Source: Shinisaurus crocodilurus (Eukaryota; Chordata; Lepidosauria; Squamata; Shinisauridae). Taken from it: a stretch of 64,000 nt of DNA. Below the pieces are notes generated by a model, which saw only the letters and a program-made list of their open reading frames with translations, had not been told where the DNA came from and searched no databases. Positions 9,025 to 18,560 of the stretch are shown here, in pieces. Location: the NCBI GenBank assembly GCA_021292165.1, contig CM037879.1, positions 286,414,272 to 286,478,271 on the forward strand, in the 5' to 3' direction. The position numbers and the translations under genes are program-made. Positions within the stretch are counted from its first letter, which is position 1; every line of letters starts with the position of its first letter.

Positions 9025-9235
9025 ATGTCGTCTTCCAGTCACAATCCTCCCATGTTTTCCTACTGCTTTTACCATCTTTTTCCTTACTTCAGAAAATCCA
9101 CTAAGGAGGGGGGGGCGGGAAGATGGAATTGCTGCTCGTTGCATCCTGAATGGTAGAGTGCTGCATGCCCTCCATCTGGAAGCATCCTAAAGCTGTAGTC
9201 CTACACTCGCTTATACTTCCAAGGTATAGGAGTAC

Positions 9236-9326
9236 TCTTCTTCTTCTTCTTCTTCTTCTTCTTCTTCTTCTTCTTCTTCTTCTTCTTCTTCTTCATCTCA
9301 TCATCATCATCATCATCATCATCATC
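9236..9326. repeat. (TTC)n and (ATC)n microsatellite
   Basis: About 19 TTC units followed by about 11 ATC units, directly abutting the L2-type 3' end that begins at 9327. It was probably seeded by that element's tail. The 9025-9235 stretch before it holds nothing recognisable. Confidence 0.92.
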
Positions 9327-9500
9327 TTATTTCTATACCGCCCAATAGCTGAAGCTCTCTGGGCGGTGTACAACGATTAAAAAAAATACAATATAAAATA
9401 CACAATAGAACATCATAAAAATTTTAAAAACCACATTTGAAATAACACAAATAGCTGAAAACAAGTTAATACAACGTGACCAGTAGATGTAACTAGGAGT
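9327..9500 (-). mobile_element. L2-type LINE 3' UTR
   Basis: TTTCTATACCGCCCAATAGC and AGCTCTCTGGGCGGTGTACA mark the 3' terminus in reverse. An AAAATACAATATAAAATAC stretch follows. Parallel to the copy at 62815-63165 and to the plus-strand end at 13505-13762. Confidence 0.75.
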
Positions 9501-9565
9501 GTTATGTAGACAGGGCAAGGGATCATTGGACAAAGTTGGGTGGGTGGGCAGGATAGGTCTCTTAA

Positions 9566-9698
9566 GGTGCAATCCTAGGCATGTTTAGACAGAGAAAAGG
9601 CCTACAACTCCTAGCATGCCCCATCCTAGCATGGCATGCTGGGGCATGCTGGGAGTTGTAGGCCTTTTCTCTGTCTAAACATGCCTAGGATTGCACCC
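9566..9698. mobile_element. Hairpin MITE (TTAA/TWA family), TTAA flanks
   Basis: Palindrome GGTGCAATCCTAGGCATGTT ... AACATGCCTAGGATTGCACC. TTAA lies at both edges (9562-9565, 9699-9702). Inner arm CCTACAACTCCTAGCATGCC. Confidence 0.88.
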
Positions 9699-9840
9699 TT
9701 AAAGGCTCTTCATTGGGATAGCTAAAGGTTCAGTAGTAGTATAACACCATATACTCATCAAGTAAGGTGGGATGGTGTGGGGAAAGTGGCATGGTCCATG
9801 GATGTAGGCACCAGTCTGAAATTAGCCAGGCAGAACCAAT

Positions 9841-10515
9841 CAGGGATGTTGAAGAGTCCTTGGTCTCGAGTCACGAGTCGAGTTACGAGTCTTTGGACCC
9901 GAGTCTCGAGTCCGAGTCCAAGTCCTTGGTCCAAAATGGTGACTCATGAGTCCCGAGTCCCGAGTCACTCCCAAAGCTGACTCCACGAGTCCCTATTAAA
10001 ATCAATGGGGTTTTTCCCCAACAAAATAAGGCTACTTCAGATGTGTGGCTTAAATAAATTCTAGGCACAAGTGTGCCTTTTTATCTCAAAACTCTGCCAC
10101 TGATTTTGACAAGAACAGACCAGGCAGAAAAACCCAAAATAACCAGGCAGGCAGAGGAGGCAGGGAACCCCAAAGCAGGCAGGCAGAGGCCTTTGTCTTG
10201 GACAATTCAACTGTTGAACTGGTCAAGAAGAGACCAGGCAGGCAGAGGAGGCTGGGAACCCCAAACAGGCAGGCAGAGGCAGCTAAACCCAAAATGTCTG
10301 AAAGGTTGCATTAGGAAATGATTTAAAAAAATAAACTTGGATTGTTACTGCAACTAGGTCCAGACAGCACCTGCAGGTGGCATCAAGCAGGGATGTTGAC
10401 GAGTCCTTGGTCTCGAGTCCCATTCAAAATATTGGGACTCGAGTGCAACTCGAGTCAGAGGGGGGACTCAGTCCGACTCACGAGTCGAGTCCTGGAGTCC
10501 GAGTCCCCATCCCTG
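9841..10515. mobile_element. hAT element with GACTCGAGTC subterminal arrays, copy 1
   Basis: 675 bp flanked by a perfect 8 bp duplication GAACCAAT (9833-9840, 10516-10523). Termini CAGGGATGTTG and CCCATCCCTG. The first 150 bp and last 120 bp are packed with degenerate, often palindromic CGAGTC/GACTCG units. The interior has AGGCAGGCAGAGGAGGC repeats. No transposase, so non-autonomous. Copy 2 is at 24128-24788 in the opposite orientation. Confidence 0.93.
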
Positions 10516-10523
10516 GAACCAAT

Positions 10524-10700
10524 AGACAAGCCATGAGGCAGGAGCACTCCAGTAGACCACGTTGACTTGGAACAGGAAGCCCTTTCAAGCCCTTCCTGTC
10601 CAGGAGAAGCAGTGGCCAGCCTGGGTGGGTGGAGGCAGTCTACGGCCGGAAGGTACTCCACTGGGAAGGCTGCTGTCTACTACGGTTCATCGGTTCATCA
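10524..10700 (-). repeat. LTR-like repeat fragment
   Basis: ACAGGAAGCCCTTTCAAGCC, CCTTCCTGTCCAGGAG and GGCCAGCCTGGGTGGG match the LTR-like copy at 30500-30815. Confidence 0.5.
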
Positions 10701-11072
10701 CAGGTAGGGTGACTGTGTGTCCTCTTTTACAAAGGGCAGTCCTCTATTTGAAGGGCTGACAGAGGACCATCCTCTATTTGTAGGCGTCCTCTATTCGAAG
10801 GGCTGCCTGGTCCATTTCCTGTTGAGAGATAAAGAACCATAAAGGACCGTTGGCCATCCGCAGTGAGCGCCTGGGCTGCAGCCGGCTGAGCAAGACGCAC
10901 AGCTCACCTGGTCACACTCTTCCGTACTATGGCGATCTGGGCTTTCGTTCTGTTTAGATTATAATAATTATTTCTCAATTTGGATCTATACATATCAATT
11001 GCATATACATTTCACATATGCAAATCCTCCTTCTTCATCCTCTTTTTAGGTGGTCCATAAATGGCTACCCTG
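10701..11072. mobile_element. Candidate hAT element
   Basis: Left end CAGGTAGGGTGACTGTGTGT, right end AATGGCTACCCTG. CCTCTATTTG-like units are repeated near the left end. A fragment of the same type is at 19690-19752. No clear 8 bp duplication. Confidence 0.45.
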
Positions 11073-11177
11073 ATCAGATGGTGAGCTGCATATGGCCCCT
11101 GGTTGTTTGTTTGTTGCTACCTTTGAAATCTGCTTGTAGGCATCTGGGTAGCACGACGATGGGATGAGATCAGGGGT

Positions 11178-11487
11178 GAGACGCCTGTGGTCCTCCAGAT
11201 GTTTTGGCCTGCAGCTCCCATAATCAGTGGAGGCTGGTGTTTCCAATGTCAGCGGGGCTGTGTGTGTACCCATTCCGGAGTCTACTCCCAACTTTTAAGG
11301 AGCTATCACTGGTGCTGAGCCTAGGTTGGGGTTAGGGTTCAGCACCAGGGACAGCTCCTTAAAAGTTCAGAGTAAAAGCAGGAGCGGATACATAACCCCT
11401 GAGGACATCAGAGCCACCAGCCCCCACTTCCCACGATCCCTCACCATTGGGGCTGATGGGAGTTGTAGGCCAAAACATCTGGAAGGC
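11178..11487. mobile_element. hAT MITE, host of a second hAT
   Basis: Left half 11178-11224 (CCTCCAGATGTTTTGGCC, GCAGCTCCCATAAT) and right half 11430-11487 (GGGAGTTGTAGGCCAAAACA, TCTGGAAGG) are inverted to each other. They are separated by the element at 11225-11429. Confidence 0.7.
11225..11429. mobile_element. hAT foldback (CAGTGGAGG family), nested
   Basis: Starts CAGTGGAGGCTGGTGTTTCC, ends GGAGCCACCAGCCCCCACTT. The interior AACTTTTAAGGAGCT...AGCTCCTTAAAAGTT folds back. Flanks CCCATAAT and CCCACGAT differ only at an apparent CpG, fitting an 8 bp duplication. This is the uninterrupted reference for copies at 1, 4921 and 36584. Confidence 0.8.
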
Positions 11488-11575
11488 CACAAGTGGTCCA
11501 TCTAGTCCCAGCAACGTGCTACCCACAGTGGCCAATCAGATGCCTTGAGCTGGATGGATATTTGATGAAATCCAG
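11488..11575 (-). mobile_element. CR1-like (second family) 3' fragment
   Basis: GTCCATCTAGTCC, CAGTGGCCAATCAGATGCCT matches the 3' end of the second CR1-like family. Short and degraded. Confidence 0.45.
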
Positions 11576-11646
11576 GAGGATTCTTATATTCTTAGTTTTG
11601 ATCCTGTAATACAGTGAGTCATATATTAGAAGCAACTTTATATCTC

Positions 11647-11763
11647 ATAGATTTCATAGATGATAGAGTTGGAAGGGGCCTACAAGGCCATCGAGTCCAA
11701 CCCCCTGCTCAATGCAGGAAACTAGAGGAGGGGTCTCCCATCCTATCTATCTATCTATCTATC
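11647..11763 (-). repeat. 5S/CR1 SINE, truncated, ending in (CTAT)n
   Basis: The CR1 tail in reverse (GAGTTGGAAGGGGCCTACAA, TGCTCAATGCAGGAAACTAG) reaches the end of 5S box C (GGGTCTCCCATCC). It is then cut by a (CTAT)n tract at 11743-11763. Confidence 0.75.
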
Positions 11764-12600
11764 TGAAACACAGAAAACATTGATGTCCGTCTTTCTCCAT
11801 GTCTCTCCCCCCATTTTTTTGGTTGGTCCTCTCTTGCTCCCATTTTGGTTGTGCCATGCATCCTTCAGGCAGAGGGACCTGCCCATCCATTAATGCTGTT
11901 ATATGCTCTTTGCTCATTGGACACGGCAGGTTGGTGACCGGAGGCCCTCTGCTAGTTAGAGCAGCATCGGTTTCCTGCAAGCAGCTTCGTGGAGGAAGCA
12001 CATTAATTAAGCAGGGAGGTGGGGAAGCATCTAACCCCAAGAGGCTCGGAAGGGAAATAAATATGATTGGGAAGGATTAGGAGAATCATCTGGAGTTATT
12101 GAAACAATAGGGCTTGCAGGGTGAAATCAGGGAAGAGCAGCCCTCTCCAGCTCCCAGGTGTGATCACGGGGCAACAGAGAGGATATTAATACTTTTGCGG
12201 TATTAATATTCTCACTATGCGGCCTCCACAATAAAGGCTGGAGTTAAATTAGATGGTTTAGCTTCCCGGGGACTTAAAGTGCCACGGCCATGAGACAAAT
12301 ATGGTTATACTAGCTCTCAAAGAAGAGCCCTCCATCTCATACAATCTACCCTATGATCCACCCACCGAAGGCACGAAGTATTTGATAGTTTACGAGGGTG
12401 ACCTGCAACAAAATGTTGCAGCACGGAGGGCTGCTCTTCAGGACACTCCATTCCACCCCTCCAACAGTCTGTCAGCAATCTGTTGCCACTGAGCATGCCC
12501 ACTCATCTTTGAGTTATTTTTCAGTGTCTTTCCCCCCTCCCAGACCTAGAGTTTTTTTAAAAAGATTTTTTTTTTTACATACTTCTACAAACCTTGGGGT
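11764..12600. other. Low-repeat stretch, candidate conserved non-coding DNA at 12000-12300
   Basis: No repeat family recognised. Segment 12000-12300 is balanced in composition with homeodomain-like and other AT motifs (CACATTAATTAAGC, GAAACAATAGGGC, GGATATTAATAC). No exon that I can support. The conserved call is an inference needing alignment. Confidence 0.3.
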
Positions 12601-12621
12601 TTCCTGGGGTTTACCAATACC

Positions 12622-12897
12622 CAGTATTGGCTTCAGGTTTTGGAGGGCCCTTGGGTAATACGCCCTCCATGGGCTCCCTCCTTCAATGAGTCTACCTTCT
12701 CACCACCATGGTCACCAACTGCTCTTGCTCGTCCTCCTCTTTCTCATCATTGCCGCCACTTGCTTTCTTGACAGGCAGAGAGCCAGGGAGCAAGCAGGAA
12801 GTGGCATGGGCTCCTTCTTCTTCTCATCACCACCATTGTCTGGGCTTCACCACACCTTGCTCCACCATATTGGCTCTATGTAATGGACCTCTACCTG
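12622..12897. mobile_element. hAT fragment (family of 44950-45268)
   Basis: Begins CAGTATTGGCTTCAGGTTTT and includes ACCTTCTCACCACCATGGTC, shared with 44950-45268. The right terminus is missing. Confidence 0.6.
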
Positions 12898-12902
12898 ATG
12901 TT

Positions 12903-13077
12903 TCATAGATTTCATAGATCATAGAGTTGGAAGGGGCCTACAAGGCCATCGAGTCCAACCCCCCTGCTCAATGCAGGTCACTAGAGGAGGGGTCTCCCAT
13001 CCAAGTAACAACCAGGCCTGACCCTGCTTAGCTTTCCACGCCCAGACAAGCTGAGCCAGCGTGAGCCACAGGCCTGT
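12903..13077 (-). repeat. 5S/CR1 SINE, full length
   Basis: In reverse: TTTCATAGATCATAGAG tail, CR1 block, GGTCTCCCATCCAAGTAACA (box C), GACCCTGCTTAGCTTTCC (box A) and GAGCCAGCGTGAGCCACAGG head. Confidence 0.9.
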
Positions 13078-13453
13078 GTTTGCCTAGTTCTAAATTGGCC
13101 AAGAAATGTCACCTCAGGCCAGTGCTGCCTTGATTGCTCTCATGGGTAGATCTTGCCAAACGCGGACGACACAGTGCACAGGATGACGACACACTCGCAT
13201 GTAGCCAATCAGATCTGGCTACATACATGATGGCCATCGGTGGTAGCAAATAGAAAGTCAGCTGAGAATAACAGCAAGGGAGGGTGAATGAATGGGCAAA
13301 CATTGATGGAAGGAGTGCTGAAAAGATTGCCCAAATGGAGAAGCATGTGATCAGATATTAGTAGTTTTTGCCTGGCCCTAGAATCAAATGATTGTGGCCC
13401 CTTAAAAGATGTAGACCTGGATGTGGGGTCTCCATTCAACATCCACAGAGGAC
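13078..13453. other. Stretch without a recognisable gene
   Basis: No repeat or gene recognised. It ends at the left copy of a 51 bp direct repeat (13454-13504). Confidence 0.45.
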
Positions 13454-13813
13454 AACAGTGATGAATTGAGTTGCAGAACACACTCAAGGGCTTCAAAATC
13501 CCCTCAACTGCCACCACCAGCAGCCATTCCAGCAGGCTGAGAGGAGGGAGATGAGAGGGAGCGCAGGGCCATTCCACCAACCCTGCCAGGAGTATTCATT
13601 AATATTCCCTCTTCTTCCCTCCCCATTCCTTTTTCCTTGTGTGTCGTGTCTTCTGTAGATTGTAAGCCTGAGGGCAGGGACTGTCTTGTTAATTGCTGTA
13701 AACCGCCCAGAGAGCTTCGGCTATTGGGCGGTATAAAAATGAAATAAATAAATAAATAAACAAACAGTGATGAATTGAGTTGGAGAACACACTCAAGGGC
13801 TTCAAGATTCCCT
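13454..13813 (+). repeat. 51 bp direct repeats flanking an L2-type insert
   Basis: 13454-13504 and 13763-13813 match at 48 of 51 positions (AACAGTGATGAATTGAGTTG then one mismatch, and so on). They bracket the LINE piece at 13505-13762 exactly, as a target-site duplication would. Confidence 0.85.
13505..13762 (+). mobile_element. L2-type LINE 3' UTR insertion
   Basis: Contains TGTAAGCCTGAGGGCAGGGA and CGGCTATTGGGCGGTATAAA and ends in an AAATAAATAAATAAACAA tail. A 5'-truncated retrotransposon end without coding sequence. Confidence 0.75.
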
Positions 13814-14415
13814 TTTTCCTCTGTACTTCTCTGTAATCCCATCAGTACATAGGGCAGTTTGGTATCCGAGCCGGGGATTACCTCTTCATGCCCAGTTCAT
13901 TAACGAGAAACTTTTAGCATGCACAAAGGATGAAGCAGCACAGTCGAACAAATGCTCTTTTATTTTATATTCTAATTCTGATGCCTCCGCAATTGGCGCA
14001 ACACCCTCTTTGCATCCCCTTCAATACCACGTGTCAAAGATCAATACTGCAGATGTTGACTTAGCCATGCTGCGGGCAGGAGACATTTTTATTAATACCT
14101 TAAAGATACAACAACAAAGAGCAGATGACAATTCAGAGGAGAGCGAGCAAGCGAGAGAGAGAGAGAGAGACAGAAAAGAGACAGAGATGTTTTGATCTGG
14201 GGTTTTTTGGAAATGAATTTCCATGCTGCCTTTATGTCCAATTCTCCACCTGTTATATCCCCCCCCCCCCGGAATGCATATTAAATGTTATCCTTGACCT
14301 TTTCAGCCCTCAAAGATGAAAATCCAATTCCCTGTAGGAGGAAGAAAAAAGAAGAAGAAGAGAAAAAGAACACCGTAGCAATGTAGGCTTTGAAGAAAAT
14401 GCCATTGATAAAGCG
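13814..14415. other. Low-repeat stretch, candidate conserved non-coding DNA
   Basis: 13910-14120 is repeat-free with motifs such as TATTCTAATTCTGATGCC and CAATACCACGTGTCAAAG (contains an E-box CACGTG). A (GA)n run is at 14150-14175 and a C-run at 14261. No exon supported. Confidence 0.3.
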
Positions 14416-14470
14416 CTTATGTATGTATGTACGTACGTACGTACGTATTTATTTATTTATTTATTTATTT
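14416..14470. repeat. Microsatellite (GTAT/GTAC)n then (ATTT)n
   Basis: GTATGTATGTACGTACGTAC followed by ATTTATTTATTT. 14471-14738 after it holds a G-run at 14648 and no recognisable gene. Confidence 0.9.
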
Positions 14471-14738
14471 CAATGTAGCCCTTTCAAGATGCTACAGGTT
14501 GACTGCATGCAGCCGGCTAAGAGAGAGCTCCGTCCCTCGTGCTCCCTTCTCAGTTGAAGACTTTGGATGGATACAGACAACCCGAGGGATCTGTATCAAG
14601 ATTGCTGGGGGAGGAAATTTGGTGGCAGCAGCGTTGAGAAACCTCGGGGGGGGGGGCTGCGATTAAAGCCTTGTGGGGCTGTGGGTTGTGTGCCCTTCTC
14701 CGGATTCTAGAGTTCCCGTTGCATGCTGGAGGGAGCAT

Positions 14739-14830
14739 TTATTTATTTGATTTGTACCCTGCCTTTCCACCAAGATGGCACTCAAGGCAGCTTGCAACCA
14801 CAAATAAAACTTGATAAAAACAATAATAAA
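14739..14830 (-). mobile_element. L2-type 3' end fragment
   Basis: TTTATTTATTTGATTTGTAC, CCTGCCTTTCCACCAAGATG and CAAGGCAGCTTGCAACCAC are the inverted end of an L2-type element. Confidence 0.6.
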
Positions 14831-14994
14831 ACACCATCTTATTATTGGTGTTTTACAAGTAGAATGAAATTCTGGTACAACCAAAAAAAAGGAACCCCAC
14901 CCAAACCCGATTCCATCCGTGAGCAGACGACAGAACAAAAGACGCCTGATAATCCACAAAACACAAATGGAGCAGATTCAACACAATCCCTACA

Positions 14995-15420
14995 TCCCTG
15001 CTTATGGGTTGGATGATGAAGATGATTCGCAATATTTATACACCACTTCTCATTGAATACAAAAATATACACAAAGGTATTATATTAGAGGTTGGTTCAA
15101 AGATAGCTTATAGCTGGGGAAAAGCCAAAGTAAACAACTAGACACCAGAAACATGCTGGTGTTGAGGCCTTGTGTACCTCAGCGGGGAGATGCTTCCACA
15201 GGGTGCGCTCGCCTCTCTGTCGCCACCAAACAGAAATCCGAAGGTCATGGCACAGACAGCAGAGTCTCCCCTGAAGATCATAGTGGCCTGGGGAGGTTGG
15301 TACAGGGAGAGATGTTTCTTGAGGTGACCTCTCCTTTAGAGAGATGCCCCAGCCCAATCCGCCAGCTGAGGTTGTGCATGAAAAGGTCTTCCCAGTTCCT
15401 TGCAATAGAGCAGCCTTCTC
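14995..15420 (-). mobile_element. L2-like LINE fragment, decayed
   Basis: The minus-strand frame 15405-15097 includes RERTLWKHLPAEVHKAS, resembling the WNxLPxEVxxAS block near the end of L2-type ORF2. The 3' part at 15010-15095 is AT-rich (ATATTTATACACCACTTCTC). Confidence 0.5.
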
Positions 15421-15588
15421 CAGCCTGTGGTTGGAGAGTCAGTGTGGCCTAGTGGTGAGAGTGTTGGACTGGGACTCGGGAGATCCGGGTTCGAGTCCCC
15501 TGCTCGGCCATGAAACTCACTGGGTGACTTTGGGCCCGTCACTGACCCTCAGCCTAACCTACCTCACAGGGTTGTTGTGAGGATAAAA

Positions 15589-18227
15589 CATCATGGCAGC
15601 ACCCACGGTCAAAGCACTGGCATCTTCTGGATTATGTAATTGTCCGTGTTAGAGATCGCCGCGATGTACTTCTTACTAGGGCCATGGTGAGTGCCGACGA
15701 CTGCTGGACAGACCACCGACTAATCCGGTCCACAATGGTTATCAACATTGCTCCCCAACGTAGGCTTCAAGGAAGGAAACCAAGGCGTAAAATGAACATC
15801 CAAGTCCTTCAAGATCCTATTAAGCAAACTCGTCTTCAATCACTTCTTAAGGAACATCTACCTACGGAACCTCCTGACAACATTGAGGACCATTGGTCTA
15901 AGCTGAAAACCTCCATTACTGCAGCTTGTGAACAAACTATTGGATATGAAACTAAGAAACATCAGGATTGGTTTGATGAAAATGATAATGAGATTAAATA
16001 TATAATTGACCAAAAAAGGAAAGCCTTCCAAATATGGCAAAATGATATTAACTGCGCTGCCAAGAAAAAAACCTACGCTAGCGCAAAGGCTGAGGTCCAA
16101 AGAAGAACAAGAGAACTTAAGAACGCTTGGTGGAAAAAGAAAGCTGAAGAAATTCAACAAGTTGAAGAATCTCATGATGCACGGGGCTTTTTTAAGGCCA
16201 CAAGGGCCATTTATGGACCAAAAACCTATGGTACAAACCCTTTACAATCAAAAGATGGCACCAAACTCTTAAAAGACAAAGAGTCTATTGCACTGCGTTG
16301 GAAAGAGCATTATTATGACCTTTTAAATCGTAAATCTAAGGTGCATAATGAGATTTTTTCACAAATCCCGCAAAAACAAATTAGAGAGGAACTTGCAATA
16401 CTCCCCACTTTGGATGAAGTAAAAAAAGCCATTAATCAAATGAAGAACAACAAAGCTAGTGGACCAGATGGGATTCCTGCTGAAATCTTTAAAGAAGGGG
16501 CCCCCGGACTTGTACAACATCTTCATAAACTCATCGAAAAAATCTGGATAAGAGAAGAGATCCCAGAAGACTTCAGGGATGCCATAATTATCACCCCCTT
16601 TAAGAAGGGTGATAGAACAGACTGTGGAAACTATTGGGGCATTCTCTCTTAGCAACCGCAGGTAAAATATTTGCTAGGATTCTCGCAAACCGTCTTCTAT
16701 CTATTTCAGAAGAGATCCTCCCTGAAACTCAATATGGTTTCCGCCCCTCTAGAGGGACAGTAGACATGATTTTTACTGCACGTCAGCTCCAAGAAAAATG
16801 CCGGGAGCAAAATCGACCCCTTTATATGGCATTTATCGATTTGGCTAAGGCCTTTGATACTGTAGACCGTACAGCTCTCTGGACTATCCTTATGAAAATT
16901 GGATGCCCCAATAAATTTGTGAATATCTTGTGACTTCTCCATGACAACATGACGGCAACGGTTTTGGACAACAACGGCTCTCATGGTGCTCCATTTAAAG
17001 TGGGATCAGGTGTTAAACAGGGATGTGTTATCGCCCCAACATTATTTGCCATTTTCATCGCCATGGTTTTACATCTTGTCAAGGGGAAACTTCCCACCGG
17101 TGTGGGAATTATATATCGAACAGATGGAAAGCTTTTTAATCTCAGCAGGCTGAAAGCAAAAAGTAAGGTAATTACAACCTCCGTTGTGGAACTTCAGTAT
17201 GCTGATGATAATGTGGTCTCCGCACATTCAGAGGATGATCTCCAAACTATCCTAAATGCTTTTGCAGAAGCATACGAAAAACTTGGTCTCTCACTTAACA
17301 TCAAAAAAACCAAAGTGCTTCATCAGCAAGTGCAAGCCAACCCTTTGGTGATGCCATCTATCCAGCTTGGCGGGACAATACTGGAAAATGTTGATCATTT
17401 TCTCTATCTTGGCAGCTATCTTTCTGTTACAGCTAACATCGACAGTGAAATCCAGCATCGTCTGAGCTCCGCAAGTTCCGCATTTTCTCGAATGAAACAT
17501 AGAGTGTTCGAGGATCGGGATATTTGTAAGAAGACCAAAACACTGGTTTATGAAGCCATTGTATTACCAACTTTATTGTATGCCTGCGAAACATGGACTA
17601 TCTATAAACGTCACTTCCACCTCCTTGAAAGGTTTCATCAACGTTGCCTCCAGGAAAATCCTGCAAATTACTTGGGAAGATAGGCGAACAAATGTCAGTG
17701 TACTGGAAGAAGCAAAGACTACTAGCGTTGAAAAAATGATCCTTCAACGCCAACTTCAGTGGACCGGTCATGTTGTTCGAATGCCTGACTGCCAGTCTCC
17801 CAAAGCAGTTACTTTACTCCCAACTCAAGGATGGAAAGCGGAATATCGGTGGTCAATATAAGAGGTTTAAAGATGTTCATAAGGCTAATCTAAAAAAATG
17901 CAATATAAACATCGAAAACTGGGAAGCTCTGGCCCATGAACTGATCTAACTGGAGGTTGGCCTTTCACAAAGGTTCCATGGACTTTGAAGAAGCCCGAGT
18001 GCAAGGTGAAAGGGAGAAACGTGCTAAGCGAAAAGCACGTCAAATGAATCCTTTACAGGACCATCTTCTATCCTGTGTCCTCACTGTGGGAAGCTGTGTG
18101 GATCTAGAATTGGCCTCCACAGTCACTTCCGGACCCATCGCTAGAGTCTACACAATCTTCTTTAGAATTTCCTCCTCTTATCCCGGAAGACAATCTTACT
18201 CGGTCACGAGTGATCGCCTGATGATGA
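15589..18227 (+). mobile_element. RTE-like (Rex3-like) non-LTR retrotransposon, 5'-truncated
   Basis: It starts inside the endonuclease domain (HPRSKHWH at about 15600), continues through the reverse transcriptase to a C-terminal Cys/His motif, and ends after CACGAGTGATCGCCTGATGA with a short GATG-type tail. A second copy of the 3' end is at 52046-52288. The GATG-like 3' repeat and domain order fit the RTE clade. The exact clade is my best guess. Confidence 0.8.
15592..18200 (+). pseudogene. Broken ORF2 of the RTE-like LINE
   Basis: When intact this protein would nick DNA with an AP-type endonuclease and copy its RNA with reverse transcriptase. Visible pieces: endonuclease end with WTDHRLI at 15704, RT block SGPDGIPAEIFKEG at 16459, FRPSRGTVDMIFTARQLQEK at 16739, catalytic FIDLAKAFD at about 16831, and YADD at 17198. 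Then follow a RTNVSVLEEAKTTSVEKMI block and a C-terminal CPHCGKLCGSRIGLHSH finger at about 18074. A shift near 16640, an in-frame TGA at 16931, a shift near 17650 and further breaks after 17860 make it non-functional. Confidence 0.88.
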
Positions 18228-18451
18228 TGGACTGGGACTCGGGAGATCCGGGTTCGAGTCCCCGCTCGGCCATGAAACTCACTGGGTGACTTTGGGCCCG
18301 TCACTGACCCTCAGCCTAACCTACCTCACAGGGTTGTTATGAGGATAAAATGGAGAGGAGGAGGAGGATTATGTAAGCTGCCTTGGGTTCCTTGCAAGAG
18401 GAAAAAAAGGGGGGGGTATAAATGTAATGATAAATAAATAAATAATCCCGA

Positions 18452-18560
18452 TGCCCTCCAGATGCCTTGAGGGACTGCAACACTCATCGCTCCCAGCCAG
18501 ATGGCCAGGGATGATGGTAGTTGCAGTTCAAGACATCGGGAGCGCACCAGATTGGGGAAA
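18452..18560. mobile_element. hAT MITE fragment
   Basis: GATGCCCTCCAGATGCCTTG ... GGATGATGGTAGTTGCAGTT ... CACCAGATTGGGGAAAGG. Related to 41822-41958. Confidence 0.6.

Larger units (their letters stand above)
15433..18451 (+). repeat. MIR-like SINE split by an RTE-like LINE
   Basis: SINE positions from the head run from 15433 to 15588, then the LINE follows. SINE sequence restarts at 18228 part-way through the head and runs to the ATAAATAAATAA tail at 18451. The region 15465-15588 recurs at 18228-18350 with one substitution and one indel. Both copies share the private variant GGGCCCGTCACTGACCCTC. Confidence 0.93.

Noticed and set aside
9841..10515. CRISPR-like or satellite array of GAGTC units
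   Set aside because: Units are irregular, there are no spacers, and the whole is bounded by hAT ends and 8 bp duplications. The genome is also eukaryotic.
15020..15130. Separate retrotransposon end
   Set aside because: Too degraded to define. Merged with the L2-like fragment at 14995-15420.
15684..17683. Series of long plus-strand frames as a multi-exon host gene
   Set aside because: Together they read as one endonuclease-reverse transcriptase protein broken by shifts and a stop, with no introns. An RTE-like LINE.
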